From: Deltaproteobacteria bacterium | Lineage (GTDB): Bacteria; Myxococcota_A; Polyangia; Nannocystales; Nannocystaceae | Length of the DNA: 64,000 bases | Direction: 5' to 3' | Assembly (NCBI GenBank): GCA_016709225.1 | Contig: JADJEE010000012.1 | Span: forward strand, 1,364,001 to 1,428,000 | Shown: one piece after another, positions 45,477 to 56,383 of the stretch | Position numbering within the stretch: the stretch's first letter is position 1 | Layout of the letters: every line of letters starts with the position of its first letter | Notes under the pieces: generated by a model | Databases searched by the model: none | Told to the model about the DNA's origin: nothing | What the model saw: the letters and a program-made list of their open reading frames with translations, nothing else | Translations under genes and position numbers: made by a program

Positions 45477-46639
45477 TCGCGCCCTGACGCCGACGGTCGA
45501 TCCCACAGCACGAAGCCGATCATCGCCGCCACCGTGAGTGCGCCGGCGAGCCAGTACATCACGCGGTAGTCGCTGAGCTCGAGCACGAGGCCGAACAGCG
45601 GCCCGCCGACGACGAGTCCGAGATCGAACAGCGCGGTGAAGGTCGAGAGCGCCGCGCCGCGCTCGGCCGGGAGCGCACGATCGACCACCATCGCGCTCAG
45701 GATCGGGAACGCGTAGCCGTGGCCGATGCCGCCGAAGACCCCCGCCAGCACCACGTCGAGGTTGCTGTCGGCCTCGGCCAGCAGCGCCACCGCAATCGCC
45801 GTGCACGCCAGCGCCGGCAGCAGGGTCGGTCGCGCACCGAAGCGATCCGGCAGGCGCCCGAAGCCGAGCCGCAGCACGATCGCCGCCACCGTGTAGGCAC
45901 CGAAGAACGCCCCCACCGAGCCGACGCCGCGCGCACCCACGAAGGTCTTGAGGAACGCGAAGTACGACGCGACCGCCAACGCGAAGCCGAAGCCCACCAA
46001 CCACAACGGACGCAGGGGCGCCGCGAACACGGCCCGCAGGAATGGCCGCGCCGGTGCATCGCTGGGATGACGGGGCGGGCGCGAGTCGGGCAGCGCGAAG
46101 CAGGCCACCGTGCCCACGCCAGCGGCCACCAACGTGGCGAAGAAGAGCGCATCGTAGTCCGCGACCTCGAGCAGTGCGTCGCCCAGCCAGCCGGCCAGCG
46201 ACAGCGGGATCATGCCGGAGATGCCGAACAGCGCGATGCCCTCGGTACGCCGCGCCGCCGGCACGACGTCGGCGGCGATCGTGAACAGCACCGAGAACAG
46301 CATCGCTTCGGCGATCCCGTGCAACACCCGCAGCGCGAACAGGGCCGGCCCGATGCTGTGGATGCCGAGGTAGGCCGCGCAGGTCAGCACGTTGACGATG
46401 CTGCCGACGCGGGCCACACCACGACGGCCACGCTCGTCCATCAGCGCGCCGATGAAGGGCCGTGCGCCGATGGCCGCAATCGCCATCGTCGCCACGATCA
46501 CGCCGATGTCGAGCTCGCTGGCCCCGAGCGCCTGCAGATGTCCCGGCAGATGCACGTAGCTGTGGAACGCCAGCGAGTGCGCGAAGTTGGCGGCGAAGCC
46601 GAGCACGAACGCGGGCGTCGCCAGACGCGGAGTGGCCAC
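45449..46639 (-). CDS. MFS transporter
   Basis: A 396-residue 12-helix MFS protein. 'GALMDERGRRGVARVGS' in loop 2-3 and 'GRLPDRFGARPTLL' in loop 8-9 are the two halves of the DxxGRR-like signature. The substrate is unknown; such single-gene MFS permeases are usually drug or metabolite exporters. GTG 46639 is preferred, since the longer reading from ATG 46708 would overlap the divergent regulator's start. TACAAT (46654-46649) lies 9 bp upstream as a -10, so the mRNA may be leaderless. It is divergent from the HTH/zinc-ribbon regulator, which may control it. Confidence 0.85.
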   Translation of the reverse strand: MATPRLATPAFVLGFAANFAHSLAFHSYVHLPGHLQALGASELDIGVIVATMAIAAIGARPFIGALMDERGRRGVARVGSIVNVLTCAAYLGIHSIGPALFALRVLHGIAEAMLFSVLFTIAADVVPAARRTEGIALFGISGMIPLSLAGWLGDALLEVADYDALFFATLVAAGVGTVACFALPDSRPPRHPSDAPARPFLRAVFAAPLRPLWLVGFGFALAVASYFAFLKTFVGARGVGSVGAFFGAYTVAAIVLRLGFGRLPDRFGARPTLLPALACTAIAVALLAEADSNLDVVLAGVFGGIGHGYAFPILSAMVVDRALPAERGAALSTFTALFDLGLVVGGPLFGLVLELSDYRVMYWLAGALTVAAMIGFVLWDRPSASGRDQPGARLPG

Positions 46640-46706
46640 CGGTGCGGGATTGTAGTGGCGCGCGCTGCCCGTTGCGCGCGCCTGGCGTAGACTCTGTCGC
46701 GCCGCC

Positions 46707-47042
46707 ATGTCCGCCCCCTCCGACAAGCCCCTCGTCGCGCCGCGGGCTGCCGATCAGACCGTCCGCGCGGCGCTCCGCGAGACGCTGCGCGGGGCCCGAC
46801 CGCTGACGGCGCTCGAGCTGTCGAGCCTGATCGGCATCGCCAGCAAGCAGGTCGGTGATCACCTCGAGCACCTGCGCAAGTCGCTGGCGGGGTCCGACGA
46901 GCAGCTGGTGGTCGCGCCGGCGCGCTGCAACGGCTGCGACTACGTGTTCGAGCAACGCGACCGCATGTCGCGACCGAGTCGGTGCCCGCGCTGCAAGAGC
47001 GAGCGCATCGAGCCGCCGCGCTTCCGCATCGAGACGCGCTGA
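46707..47042 (+). CDS. HTH / zinc-ribbon transcriptional regulator (COG3357-type)
   Basis: A 111-residue protein. Residues ~15-65 form a winged helix ('TALELSSLIGIASKQVGDHLEHLRKSL'). The C-terminal ~40 residues are a zinc ribbon with CxxC ... CxxC ('CNGCDYVF', 'CPRCKSE'). This HTH plus Zn-ribbon combination is the COG3357 predicted-regulator type. It diverges from the MFS gene; the 67-bp gap between the starts suggests mutual or auto-regulation. It may sense metal, but this is inference. Confidence 0.8.
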   Translation: MSAPSDKPLVAPRAADQTVRAALRETLRGARPLTALELSSLIGIASKQVGDHLEHLRKSLAGSDEQLVVAPARCNGCDYVFEQRDRMSRPSRCPRCKSERIEPPRFRIETR

Positions 47043-47076
47043 CATCGACGCTGGCAAAGTTGCATGACCGTCGAAA

Positions 47077-47098
47077 TGACGACCGCGCGGGGTCGTCA
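47077..47098 (+). promoter_or_regulatory. 8-bp-stem hairpin between the regulator and metal transporter genes
   Basis: TGACGACC and GGTCGTCA flank a 6-nt loop, a perfect 8-bp stem. It lies 35 bp after the regulator stop. No T-run follows, so it is not a canonical terminator; as a DNA palindrome it could also be an operator for the transporter gene at 47228. Confidence 0.35.
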
Positions 47099-47227
47099 CG
47101 GTGAGTCCGCGGGCCTCCATGGCAGCCGGCGGGGTCCCGCGGGTGACGACGCGGCCGCCGCGATTGCGCCGCCCCCACGCCCGCGCTACGGAGCGAAGGT
47201 CGAGCCGGCCATGGGCCGGCGACCGCG

Positions 47228-49129
<1,902 letters not shown>

Positions 49130-49618
49130 TCGGCACCGCCTTTGTGGTGCTCTTCGGTCGCGTGGACCAGCGCGTTCTCGACCAGCTCCAGCACGTGGCG
49201 ATCGGCCAGCGCATAGTAGATGTGCCGACCGTCTCGCCGGCGCGTCACGAGGCCCTCGGCGCGGAGCAAGCGGAGGCGATGCGACACCGTCGAGACGCGT
49301 TCGCCGGTGCTGGCCGCGATCTCGCTGACGCAAGCCTCGCCGGGCACCAGAAGATCGAGCGTTCGCAGCCGCGCCTCGTCGCCGAGCGCGCGGAACAGGC
49401 GGACCGCGCGTTCGACCGCCTCGGGCTCGCGAACCGGGGGTTGGCGTCGGCCGTGCTCGTGATCGGCACACGTCGACGTATCGGAGGCTCGTGGTGCGGT
49501 CGACATCCGTCGGTGGTCGAAGCGCCGCGGCAGCGGCTCCTCGCGACCATAGCCGCACCGGGCCTCGCGAAGCAACCGGCCCGCTCGCCCGCACGTCGTG
49601 CGCAATCCGTGGGCCGCG

Positions 49619-50626
49619 TCAGCGCTGGCCGTAGTTGGCGGGTGAGCTCTCCTCGTTGCGATCCGTGGCGGGCGCCGGCGTGGGCGACAGCGCCGAGATC
49701 GCGGCGCGCAGCTCGGCATCCACCTCGAGGTCGAGTGCCGCGAGACAACGCGCGAGCTGGGCCTCGTCGCGGGCCCCGATGATCGGTGCGGTGACGGCGG
49801 GATGCGCCGCGACCCAGGCGATCGCGAGCGCCACGGGATCCAGCCCGCGTGCGTGCGCGAACGCGACGAAGCGCTCCGCGACCTCGTAGTTCTCCGGCGC
49901 ACCGTAACGCTCGCGGTACATCGCGACATCGACCAGGCGACCGTGCTCGGGCCGATGCTCACGGCCGTACTTGCCGCTCAACAAGCCCCCGCCCAGCGGG
50001 CTGTAGGTCAGCGCACCGAGGCCGAGCGCGCTGCACATCGGCAGGATCTCGACCTCGGCCTGACGCTTGACCAGGTTGTACATCGGCTGCACGCACGCGA
50101 TCGGCTGCCAGCCCCATCGCTCGGCCAGACCGATCGCTCGCGCGGCCTGCCAGGCGGCGAAGTTGCTCACGGCGGGATAGAGGATCTTGCCGCTGGCGAC
50201 GAGCTGCTCGACCGCGCGCAGCGTCTCGTCGAGCGGCGTCACGTCATCGAAGCGATGCAGGAAGTAGATGTCGATGCGATCGGTGCCGAGCCGGCGCAGG
50301 CTGGCCTCGACCGCACGCACGAGATGGTATCGCGAGGTCCCGCGCGCGTTGCCGTCGTCGCTGGTCGGGAAGTACGCCTTGCTGGTGATGACCACGCGAT
50401 CCCGACACGGTCGTACGAGGTCACCGAGGATCTCCTCGGCACGACCGCCGTTGTAGACATCGGCGCAATCGAAGAGGTTGACCCCGCGATCGCGCGCCAT
50501 GCCGAAGAGCCGCGCCGCCAGCGTGGCGTCGACGTCACCGCCGAACGCCATCGTGCCGTAGGCCAGCGGTGCGATGCGCACCCCTGTGCTGCCGAGGAAG
50601 ACTGCCGAACCCGCCATCGCGCGCAT
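49619..50626 (-). CDS. Aldo/keto reductase
   Basis: A 335-residue NADPH-dependent oxidoreductase with the (beta/alpha)8 family motifs: 'YGTMAFGG', 'FDCADVYNGGRAEEILG' (catalytic Asp and Tyr), 'VITSKAYF' (Lys), 'DIYFLHRFD' (His) and 'APIIGAR' near the C-terminus for cofactor phosphate binding. Subgroup: YghZ/AKR-like, broad aldehyde specificity. ATG 50626 or ATG 50617 could start it. Divergent from the sugar transferase gene; no pathway partner visible. Confidence 0.93.
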   Translation of the reverse strand: MRAMAGSAVFLGSTGVRIAPLAYGTMAFGGDVDATLAARLFGMARDRGVNLFDCADVYNGGRAEEILGDLVRPCRDRVVITSKAYFPTSDDGNARGTSRYHLVRAVEASLRRLGTDRIDIYFLHRFDDVTPLDETLRAVEQLVASGKILYPAVSNFAAWQAARAIGLAERWGWQPIACVQPMYNLVKRQAEVEILPMCSALGLGALTYSPLGGGLLSGKYGREHRPEHGRLVDVAMYRERYGAPENYEVAERFVAFAHARGLDPVALAIAWVAAHPAVTAPIIGARDEAQLARCLAALDLEVDAELRAAISALSPTPAPATDRNEESSPANYGQR

Positions 50627-50792
50627 GTTGGCCGAGCGGACACCCGCGCGCGCCCTCCCGCGAGAGAATTTTCGCGCCGCACGGCGCGACGGGCCGCGGC
50701 AAGGCGGCGAACGATCGCGCGATCATCGAGCGCGTCTATGGCTGACATCCGGCGGACGCCGCGAGTTCACGGGGCAGTGGCCGCGAACCCCC

Positions 50793-50821
50793 TTGAAAGC
50801 CCACACGCACCCGTGTAGATA
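50793..50821 (+). promoter_or_regulatory. Sigma-70-type promoter of the sugar transferase gene
   Basis: TTGAAA (50793-50798), 17 bp, TAGATA (50816-50821): close to consensus and well spaced. It would give a ~93-nt leader before GTG 50921, containing the hairpin at 50861-50878. Confidence 0.65.
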
Positions 50822-50860
50822 GGACGCTGACCCGAGCGCAGCAATCCGCGTGAGCCACAG

Positions 50861-50878
50861 TGCGAAGATTTCTTCGCA
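50861..50878 (+). promoter_or_regulatory. Leader hairpin upstream of the sugar transferase
   Basis: TGCGAAG and CTTCGCA form a 7-bp stem around an ATTT tetraloop in the predicted 5' leader. As DNA it is also a palindrome and may be a repressor site. It lies 43 bp before the GTG start, so it could affect translation or act as an operator. Confidence 0.4.
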
Positions 50879-50920
50879 TGGCGAGTGGGAGCAGCACGAG
50901 GGCCAGGGGGGACGGATCGC

Positions 50921-52360
50921 GTGACGCGCCATCAGGCGGTGCTTTTTCGGCAGATCCTGCTCGTCTTCGACATCGCGGTCAGCGCGGGCGCCTTCATGGC
51001 GGCACTGCTGCTGCGGCGCTGGCTCGGCGACGCAGAGATCAAGGCCCTGAGCGGGCTCGTCGAGGTCCTTCCGGTCAACGCCGACGACTACTACCAGCTG
51101 GTGTGGTTGCTGCTGCCGATGTGGGGACTCGCGCTGTCGTGGACGAAGACCAACGACTTCCGCGTGTCGTACTGGCGGATGTTCGTCCGCTACGGCCGCG
51201 CGGTCGGGGTCGGCATCGCGTTGTTCGTGGTCGCGGCGTTCCTCTACAAGGTCGCCTTCATCGCCCGCAGCTTCGTCGCGCTGCTGGCCGTGATGCAGCT
51301 GGGTGCGCTCATCGTGGGTCGCATCCTGCTGCTCGAAGCCGTGGCGGCGATCCGGCGCACCGACGTCGACGGGCATCGCGTGCTCGTGGTGGGGTGCGGG
51401 CCGCATGCGCTGTCGTTCGCGGCCTCGCTCAAGCGCAGCTCGCCGTGGAACAACCGCTTCGTCGGTCACGTGACGGTGCCGGGCGAGACCTGCGAGCCCG
51501 AGGCCGAACCCATCATGGGCGACGTCGAGCACCTCGCGTCGATCCTCGACGGCGAGGCGGTCGACGAGGTGGTGTTCGCGGTCCCGGGCCAGGACGCCGA
51601 TCGCTTCTCTCGGGCCCTCGCGGCGTGTGACGAGCGCGGCGTCGACGTGCTGTTGACCATGCCCAGCGTGCTGCCCCCCAGCAGCGCCAAGATCGAGGTC
51701 GCGAACGTCACCGGCTTCGATCTACCGATGCTCGGCATGACCCGCGTGCCGACCTCGCAGGGTCGTCTGCTGGTCAAGCGCCTGCTCGACATCCTCGGCG
51801 CCTCCGTCGGTCTGCTGTTGGCGTCGCCGGTGATGATCGGGGCTGCGCTCGCCATCAAGCTCACCTCCAAGGGCCCGGTGTTCTTCAAGCAGGTTCGTGC
51901 CGGCCGTCACGGCCGCAAGTTCACGATGCTGAAGTTCCGCTCGATGGTGGTCGACGCGGAGGCACTCAAGGCCAAGCTCGCGCACCTCAACGAGATGGGT
52001 GGGCCGGTCTTCAAGATCAAGAAGGACCCCCGCATCACGCCGATCGGTCGGCTGATCCGATCGACCAGCGTCGACGAGCTGCCGCAGCTCATCAACGTCT
52101 TGCTCGGCGACATGAGCCTCGTGGGCCCGCGCCCGCCGCTGCCGTCCGAAGTCTGTCAGTACGAACCGTGGCAGCGTCGACGCCTGTCGGTGAAGCCGGG
52201 GCTCACGGGGCTGTGGCAGGTCTCGGGTCGCAACCAGGTCGACTTCGAGCAGTGGATGGCGCTCGATCTCGAGTACATCGACAACTGGTCGTTGTGGCTC
52301 GATCTGAAGATCATCTTCCGCACGGTGCCCGCGGTCCTGCGGGGCTCCGGCGCGAGCTGA
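50921..52360 (+). CDS. Polyprenyl-phosphate sugar-1-phosphate transferase (exopolysaccharide priming)
   Basis: A 479-residue protein: four or five N-terminal membrane helices, a central Rossmann-like CoA-binding-type domain ('HRVLVVGCGPHALSFAASLKR', ~155-260), then the bacterial sugar transferase domain from ~286, with 'KRLLDILGASVGLLLASPVM', 'FKQVRAGRHGRKFTMLKFRSM', 'DELPQLINVLLGDMSLVGPRPPLPSE' and 'PGLTGLWQVSGR'. It transfers a hexose-1-phosphate from a nucleotide sugar to undecaprenyl phosphate to start exopolysaccharide or O-antigen synthesis. GTG 50921 has a G-rich Shine-Dalgarno. No other polysaccharide gene is nearby, so it stands as an orphan primer. Confidence 0.93.
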   Translation: MTRHQAVLFRQILLVFDIAVSAGAFMAALLLRRWLGDAEIKALSGLVEVLPVNADDYYQLVWLLLPMWGLALSWTKTNDFRVSYWRMFVRYGRAVGVGIALFVVAAFLYKVAFIARSFVALLAVMQLGALIVGRILLLEAVAAIRRTDVDGHRVLVVGCGPHALSFAASLKRSSPWNNRFVGHVTVPGETCEPEAEPIMGDVEHLASILDGEAVDEVVFAVPGQDADRFSRALAACDERGVDVLLTMPSVLPPSSAKIEVANVTGFDLPMLGMTRVPTSQGRLLVKRLLDILGASVGLLLASPVMIGAALAIKLTSKGPVFFKQVRAGRHGRKFTMLKFRSMVVDAEALKAKLAHLNEMGGPVFKIKKDPRITPIGRLIRSTSVDELPQLINVLLGDMSLVGPRPPLPSEVCQYEPWQRRRLSVKPGLTGLWQVSGRNQVDFEQWMALDLEYIDNWSLWLDLKIIFRTVPAVLRGSGAS

Positions 52361-52546
52361 TCCGCCGGCGGTCGCGCGTCTCGGCCCGGGTTGGGCGCCT
52401 TCGCGCTCGACGTGGCCCGTGGTGCGCCGGGGCGATTCCGTGATCTCGCTGCGATCCCGAGCGGATGCCATGGGCGACGGCGTGGGTGGATGGGTGGTCT
52501 GTTTGCAGATCGACCTACCACGTCACACACCAACCAATGCGTGCTG

Positions 52547-52909
52547 ATGCGGGTCCGACGACGCTTGGTGGAGCTCGGCGACGATGCCCAACGCGGCGGA
52601 TGGCTGCGTGCCGCGGTCGCAGCGGTGCTGCTGCTCAACCTGCTCGACGCCGTGTTCACGCTGATCTGGGTGCATTCCGGGATCGCGACCGAGGCCAACC
52701 TTCTGCTGCAGGACCTGGTCGAGCGCAACGCGGTGGCGTTCGCCCTGAGCAAGTCGCTGCTGGTGTCGCTGGGGCTGCTGCTGCTGTGGCGGCAGCGCGC
52801 ACGCAGGCTCGCGACCTTCGGCATCGCGCTCGCGTTCGTCACGTACAACGCGTTGCTGCTCTACCACCTCGGCATCGCCGTGCTGGCCGTCGAACGCTCG
52901 CTCGCCTGA
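52547..52909 (+). CDS. DUF5658-like membrane protein
   Basis: A ~120-residue protein with three to four membrane helices. 'NLLDAVFTLIWVHSGIATEANLLLQDLV' and 'VTYNALLLYHLGI' match the DUF5658 plan (D..T...E.N..., then a C-terminal Tyr/His helix). Function unknown. GTG 52541 or ATG 52547 may start it; a longer reading is unsupported. It ends 4 bp before the convergent lipoprotein gene. Confidence 0.65.
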   Translation: MRVRRRLVELGDDAQRGGWLRAAVAAVLLLNLLDAVFTLIWVHSGIATEANLLLQDLVERNAVAFALSKSLLVSLGLLLLWRQRARRLATFGIALAFVTYNALLLYHLGIAVLAVERSLA

Positions 52910-52913
52910 GAGC

Positions 52914-53531
52914 TCAGGCCTCGCACGCGAGGCAGTGAGCGCTCGCCGCCTCGCATTGATCGTCGGCGCGACGGCACGAGACATCGTAGCGGATGTCGTC
53001 GGGGTGGCGATCCGCGAGGCTGCACACGCGGTCGCGAAGCTCGCAGGTCGTCTCTGCGAGGCCGCAGAGACGCTCGCAGCGCGGGGCGGGCGATTCGTCC
53101 GCGCGCGCCTCGGCACGACGAGCTCGGCGCGATCGTCGGCGCCGCGCTTCGCGTTCGACGGTGGTCACCCGCTCGGGTGCTTGGCTCGCAGTGGCCGTCG
53201 GCGCTGCCTCGAGTGCGTCCGGCTCGGGCTCCTCGTCCGGGCCCGGCGGCGACTCGACCGGTGCGCCGCCCGCATCGTCGATCTCGGTGGGCGCATCCTC
53301 GGCGGCGGGTGGCGTCCCGACGTTGGCCGGTGCGTCGTTGCGCGCGACCACCACGACGCCAGCCGCCGAGAGCTCGGCCTCGTTGGCAGCGAGCGCCTGC
53401 GCGATGGCGTCGAGATCGTCCGCAACGGGTTCGCGCGCCGACGTGCCGGACGATGCAGTCACCTTGCACGCGGCCACGAGGGCCGCGAGCACGATGCCGG
53501 AGAGTCGGCCCAGCTCAGCTCGAGCACGCAT
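52914..53531 (-). CDS. Cys-rich lipoprotein of tandem pair (downstream member)
   Basis: A 205-residue lipoprotein with lipobox LVAAC. A long acidic/Pro-rich linker leads to a C-terminal ~55-residue domain with eight cysteines: 'CERLCGLAETTCELRDRVCSLADRH' then 'CRRADDQCEAASAHCLAC'. The upstream neighbour has the same Cys spacing, so this is a shared small domain, perhaps metal-binding or disulphide-bonded. ATG 53531 overlaps the upstream gene by 17 nt. No family name assigned. Confidence 0.7.
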   Translation of the reverse strand: MRARAELGRLSGIVLAALVAACKVTASSGTSAREPVADDLDAIAQALAANEAELSAAGVVVVARNDAPANVGTPPAAEDAPTEIDDAGGAPVESPPGPDEEPEPDALEAAPTATASQAPERVTTVEREARRRRSRRARRAEARADESPAPRCERLCGLAETTCELRDRVCSLADRHPDDIRYDVSCRRADDQCEAASAHCLACEA

Positions 53532-53928
53532 TGCAGGCCTCCGTCGCATGCTGGCAATCATCACGGCCCTCGCTGCACGCATCCACGTAGCGCGACTCGT
53601 CACCGTGCTCCTCGGCGAGCTCGCAGATGCGATCCGAGAGATCGCAGATCGACGCCGAGAGATCGCAGACCCGGCTGCAGCGCGCTGCGGGGGCGTCCTC
53701 GGGCAGCGTCGAGGCGGCCTCCCCCTTGCCCTGGTCGGCGCGGGCGGACTCGAGCTCGGCGCGGTACCCCGCGACACGTTGCTGCAGCACGCCGAGCTCG
53801 TCCTGGGGCGCGGTGGCAGCGGCTCCGCCCGGCGCACCGTCGGCCGCGGGCGCGCTCTCTCGCGCCTTGTGGCACGCCAGCAACGGAACGAGGGTGGACA
53901 CCAACAGGATGGTCGTGCGCGGGCGCAT
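53515..53928 (-). CDS. Cys-rich lipoprotein of tandem pair (upstream member)
   Basis: A 137-residue lipoprotein with lipobox PLLAC (Cys19). A short coiled-coil-like helix ('LGVLQQRVAGYRAELESARADQG') is followed by the same eight-Cys domain: 'CSRVCDLSASICDLSDRICELAEEH' and 'CSEGRDDCQHATEACNAC'. It starts at ATG 53928. It overlaps the downstream paralogue by 17 nt, implying co-translation. It diverges from the VWA lipoprotein gene. Confidence 0.7.
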   Translation of the reverse strand: MRPRTTILLVSTLVPLLACHKARESAPAADGAPGGAAATAPQDELGVLQQRVAGYRAELESARADQGKGEAASTLPEDAPAARCSRVCDLSASICDLSDRICELAEEHGDESRYVDACSEGRDDCQHATEACNACSS

Positions 53929-54110
53929 GGGAATCGGGCCGCAAGCATCCCCCGGTCGCGCGCCGGGAGCAAATCGGCGACACGACGGGAGCTTTGCGCG
54001 GAGGATGCCACGTTCGAACGGGCAACCGAGGTCCCGCCTGACAGCAATCGCGATCGGAGCGATGATCCAGTGAAAGCGGCGCAGGTGCTGGCGTCGTTCG
54101 AAGGACGAAC

Positions 54111-56243
54111 ATGCAGCGACACATGCGGCTCTCCATCGGCTCGATTCTCGCTCTGTCCCTGGGCTGTGGCTCGGCCTCCGCGACCGGATCGGGTGCGGGC
54201 GGCAACGCGTTGTCGCTCCAGGGCGGTAGCGACGAGGCTCCGGCGGTCTTCACCGCCCGTCAGCACCCGCCGCGGGTTCGCCCCGCGCCCTCGCCGGTCG
54301 ACGTCGCGAGCCTGCCGCGACTGGTCAACCGCACCTCGCAGTGCTTCCGCGACTTCGCCGATGACGAACAGCCGGCCATCGCGAAGCCGCGACCACGTAG
54401 CAAGGGCAAGTCGCGCGCCGCATCCTCGACGACCAAGAAGAGCGGCTTCGTGCCGTTCAGCCCCGGCGGTGGTGGCAGCACGCCGGCCTCGGGCGCGACC
54501 CCGTCGGCCCCGGCGAAGCCGAAGGCGCCGCCGACGGGACGCGCGAGCAAGGCGGCGAAGGTGGCCGATGCAGCGCCGGCCGAGGATGCCGCGGGTGCGT
54601 CGTTCGAGGAGGCCGAGGCCCGCGACATCGCTTCGCCGGCGCCCGCAATGGCGCCCATGACCGACGCCGATCAAGGCAACGCCGTCACGGCGACCCGCAG
54701 CAACAAGCGCCGCGACCGACGTCAGAAGGAGTCGAGCCGTCGCTCGCAGGCGCTGGCGGCGAACACCGCCACGCCGGCGCCGGAACCCGCCGCGGAGCCG
54801 ATCGCCATCGCACCGGCGGACGCGTTCGACGACTGGGGCCGCGCCACCTACCTCTCCAACGACGACAGCATGAGTCTGTCGTCGGCCCAGCGGGTGATCT
54901 TCGCCATCGACCGCTTCCTGCCGCTGCCGCTGCAGCACATCCGTCCCCACGAGCTGCTGAACTACTTCTCGTTCGCGACCGCCCCGGTGGCCGAGACCGA
55001 CGACTTCTCGGTGGCCGCGGAGATCGCCGCAGATCCGGACAAGCCCGGCATCTACAACCTCGCGCTCGCAGTGGCCGGGCGCCCGCTCGATCGCGAGAGC
55101 CGCCGCAACACCGCGCTGACCTTCGTCATCGATCGCTCCGGCTCGATGGCCGATGAGGGTCGCATGGAGTTCCTCAAGCAGGGCCTGCGTCGCATGCTCG
55201 ACGAGCTCAAGACCGGCGACATGGTCCACCTGGTGTTGTTCGACGATCAGGTGTGCTCGCCGATCGAGAACTTCGTCGTCGGCCGCGACTCGCGAAGCCA
55301 GCTCGAGGCTGCGATCGCGCAGATCCAGCCCCGAGGCTCGACCGACATCAACCTCGGCCTGCAGTCCGGCTACGCGATCGCCGACCGCACGTTCGTCACC
55401 AACGCCAGCAACCGCGTGGTGCTCGTCACCGATGCGATCGCCAACACCGGCGTCACCGACGAGGAGGCCATCTCACTCATCGGCCACCACTACGACACCC
55501 GGCGTATCCGCCTGTCCGGCATCGGCGTGGGCACCGACTTCAACGACTCGCTGCTCGACAAGCTCACCGAGCGCGGCCACGGTGCCTACGTCTTCCTCGG
55601 CTCGCCGGCCGAGGTCGACGCGGTGTTCGGCGCCCGCTTCGTCTCGCTGATCGAGACCGTCGCCAACGACGTGCACTTCCAGCTGCACCTGCCGCCGTCG
55701 CTGCGCATGAACGTGTTCTACGGCGAGGAGTCCTCCAGCGTGAAGGAGGACATCCAGGCCATCCACTACTTCGCCAACACCTCACAGCTGTTTCTCTCCG
55801 ACCTGATGGCGCGCGGCGGCAAGCTGCGCACGCAGGACTCGGTGATGCTCACGGTCGAGTACGAAGATCCGGAGACCGGCGACGCCATGGTCGAGGAGTT
55901 CGCCTTCAACCTCGGCGAGATCAGCAACACCGAGGGTGCTCGCAACGTCCGCAAGGGGCGCTTGCTCATCCACTTCATCGACGGGCTCGCCGCGATGGCG
56001 GCACGGCCGCTCCCGAACAGCTGGTCCAACGCCCGCGAGTCGTGGCAGGACCCCGATGCCTTCGCCAGCTGCGACGCCGGCCGCAACGAGCTGCGTCAGA
56101 TGTCGAGCGGGCTCGAGGGTGACGCCGAGGTGCAGCGCGTCACCGGGCTGTGGGACCGCTACTGCTCGCGGTTCCAGCGAACCAGCCAGGCGGTCCGTCG
56201 CGCCTCGCCCGAGCAGGGCTGGCCGGCGGCGACCGGTCGCTGA
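54111..56243 (+). CDS. VWA-domain lipoprotein (YfbK-like)
   Basis: A 710-residue lipoprotein with lipobox LSLGC (Cys19). A long Pro/Ala/Lys low-complexity region (~40-240) leads to a conserved N-terminal segment ('RPHELLNYFSFATAP') and a von Willebrand A domain with the MIDAS motif DRSGS (341-345). Further MIDAS residues follow in 'GSTDINLGLQ' and 'VLVTDAIANTGVTD'. The tail resembles the DUF3520 C-terminal domain of YfbK-type proteins. It binds metal and probably protein partners in the envelope. The neighbouring Cys-rich lipoproteins may be such partners. Confidence 0.88.
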   Translation: MQRHMRLSIGSILALSLGCGSASATGSGAGGNALSLQGGSDEAPAVFTARQHPPRVRPAPSPVDVASLPRLVNRTSQCFRDFADDEQPAIAKPRPRSKGKSRAASSTTKKSGFVPFSPGGGGSTPASGATPSAPAKPKAPPTGRASKAAKVADAAPAEDAAGASFEEAEARDIASPAPAMAPMTDADQGNAVTATRSNKRRDRRQKESSRRSQALAANTATPAPEPAAEPIAIAPADAFDDWGRATYLSNDDSMSLSSAQRVIFAIDRFLPLPLQHIRPHELLNYFSFATAPVAETDDFSVAAEIAADPDKPGIYNLALAVAGRPLDRESRRNTALTFVIDRSGSMADEGRMEFLKQGLRRMLDELKTGDMVHLVLFDDQVCSPIENFVVGRDSRSQLEAAIAQIQPRGSTDINLGLQSGYAIADRTFVTNASNRVVLVTDAIANTGVTDEEAISLIGHHYDTRRIRLSGIGVGTDFNDSLLDKLTERGHGAYVFLGSPAEVDAVFGARFVSLIETVANDVHFQLHLPPSLRMNVFYGEESSSVKEDIQAIHYFANTSQLFLSDLMARGGKLRTQDSVMLTVEYEDPETGDAMVEEFAFNLGEISNTEGARNVRKGRLLIHFIDGLAAMAARPLPNSWSNARESWQDPDAFASCDAGRNELRQMSSGLEGDAEVQRVTGLWDRYCSRFQRTSQAVRRASPEQGWPAATGR

Positions 56244-56315
56244 GATTCGTCCGCGGGTGGCCGCCGGTGGCCGCGTGGCCCGGGCTCGTCGCGGGGCCAC
56301 GGCCACACGAAAAGC

Positions 56316-56353
56316 GAGACTTGGGGGTGAGCGCAAGCCCACCCCCAAGTCTC
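56316..56353. terminator. Strong intrinsic terminator, mainly for the leftward gene
   Basis: Arms 56316-56329 and 56340-56353 form a perfect 14-bp stem around a 10-nt loop. Read leftward, the stem is followed by CGCTTTTCG. Read rightward, no T-run follows. It separates the convergent VWA lipoprotein and small exported protein genes. Confidence 0.8.
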
Positions 56354-56383
56354 TCGTGCGTGCGGGGGTGGTGGAGAGGAAGT

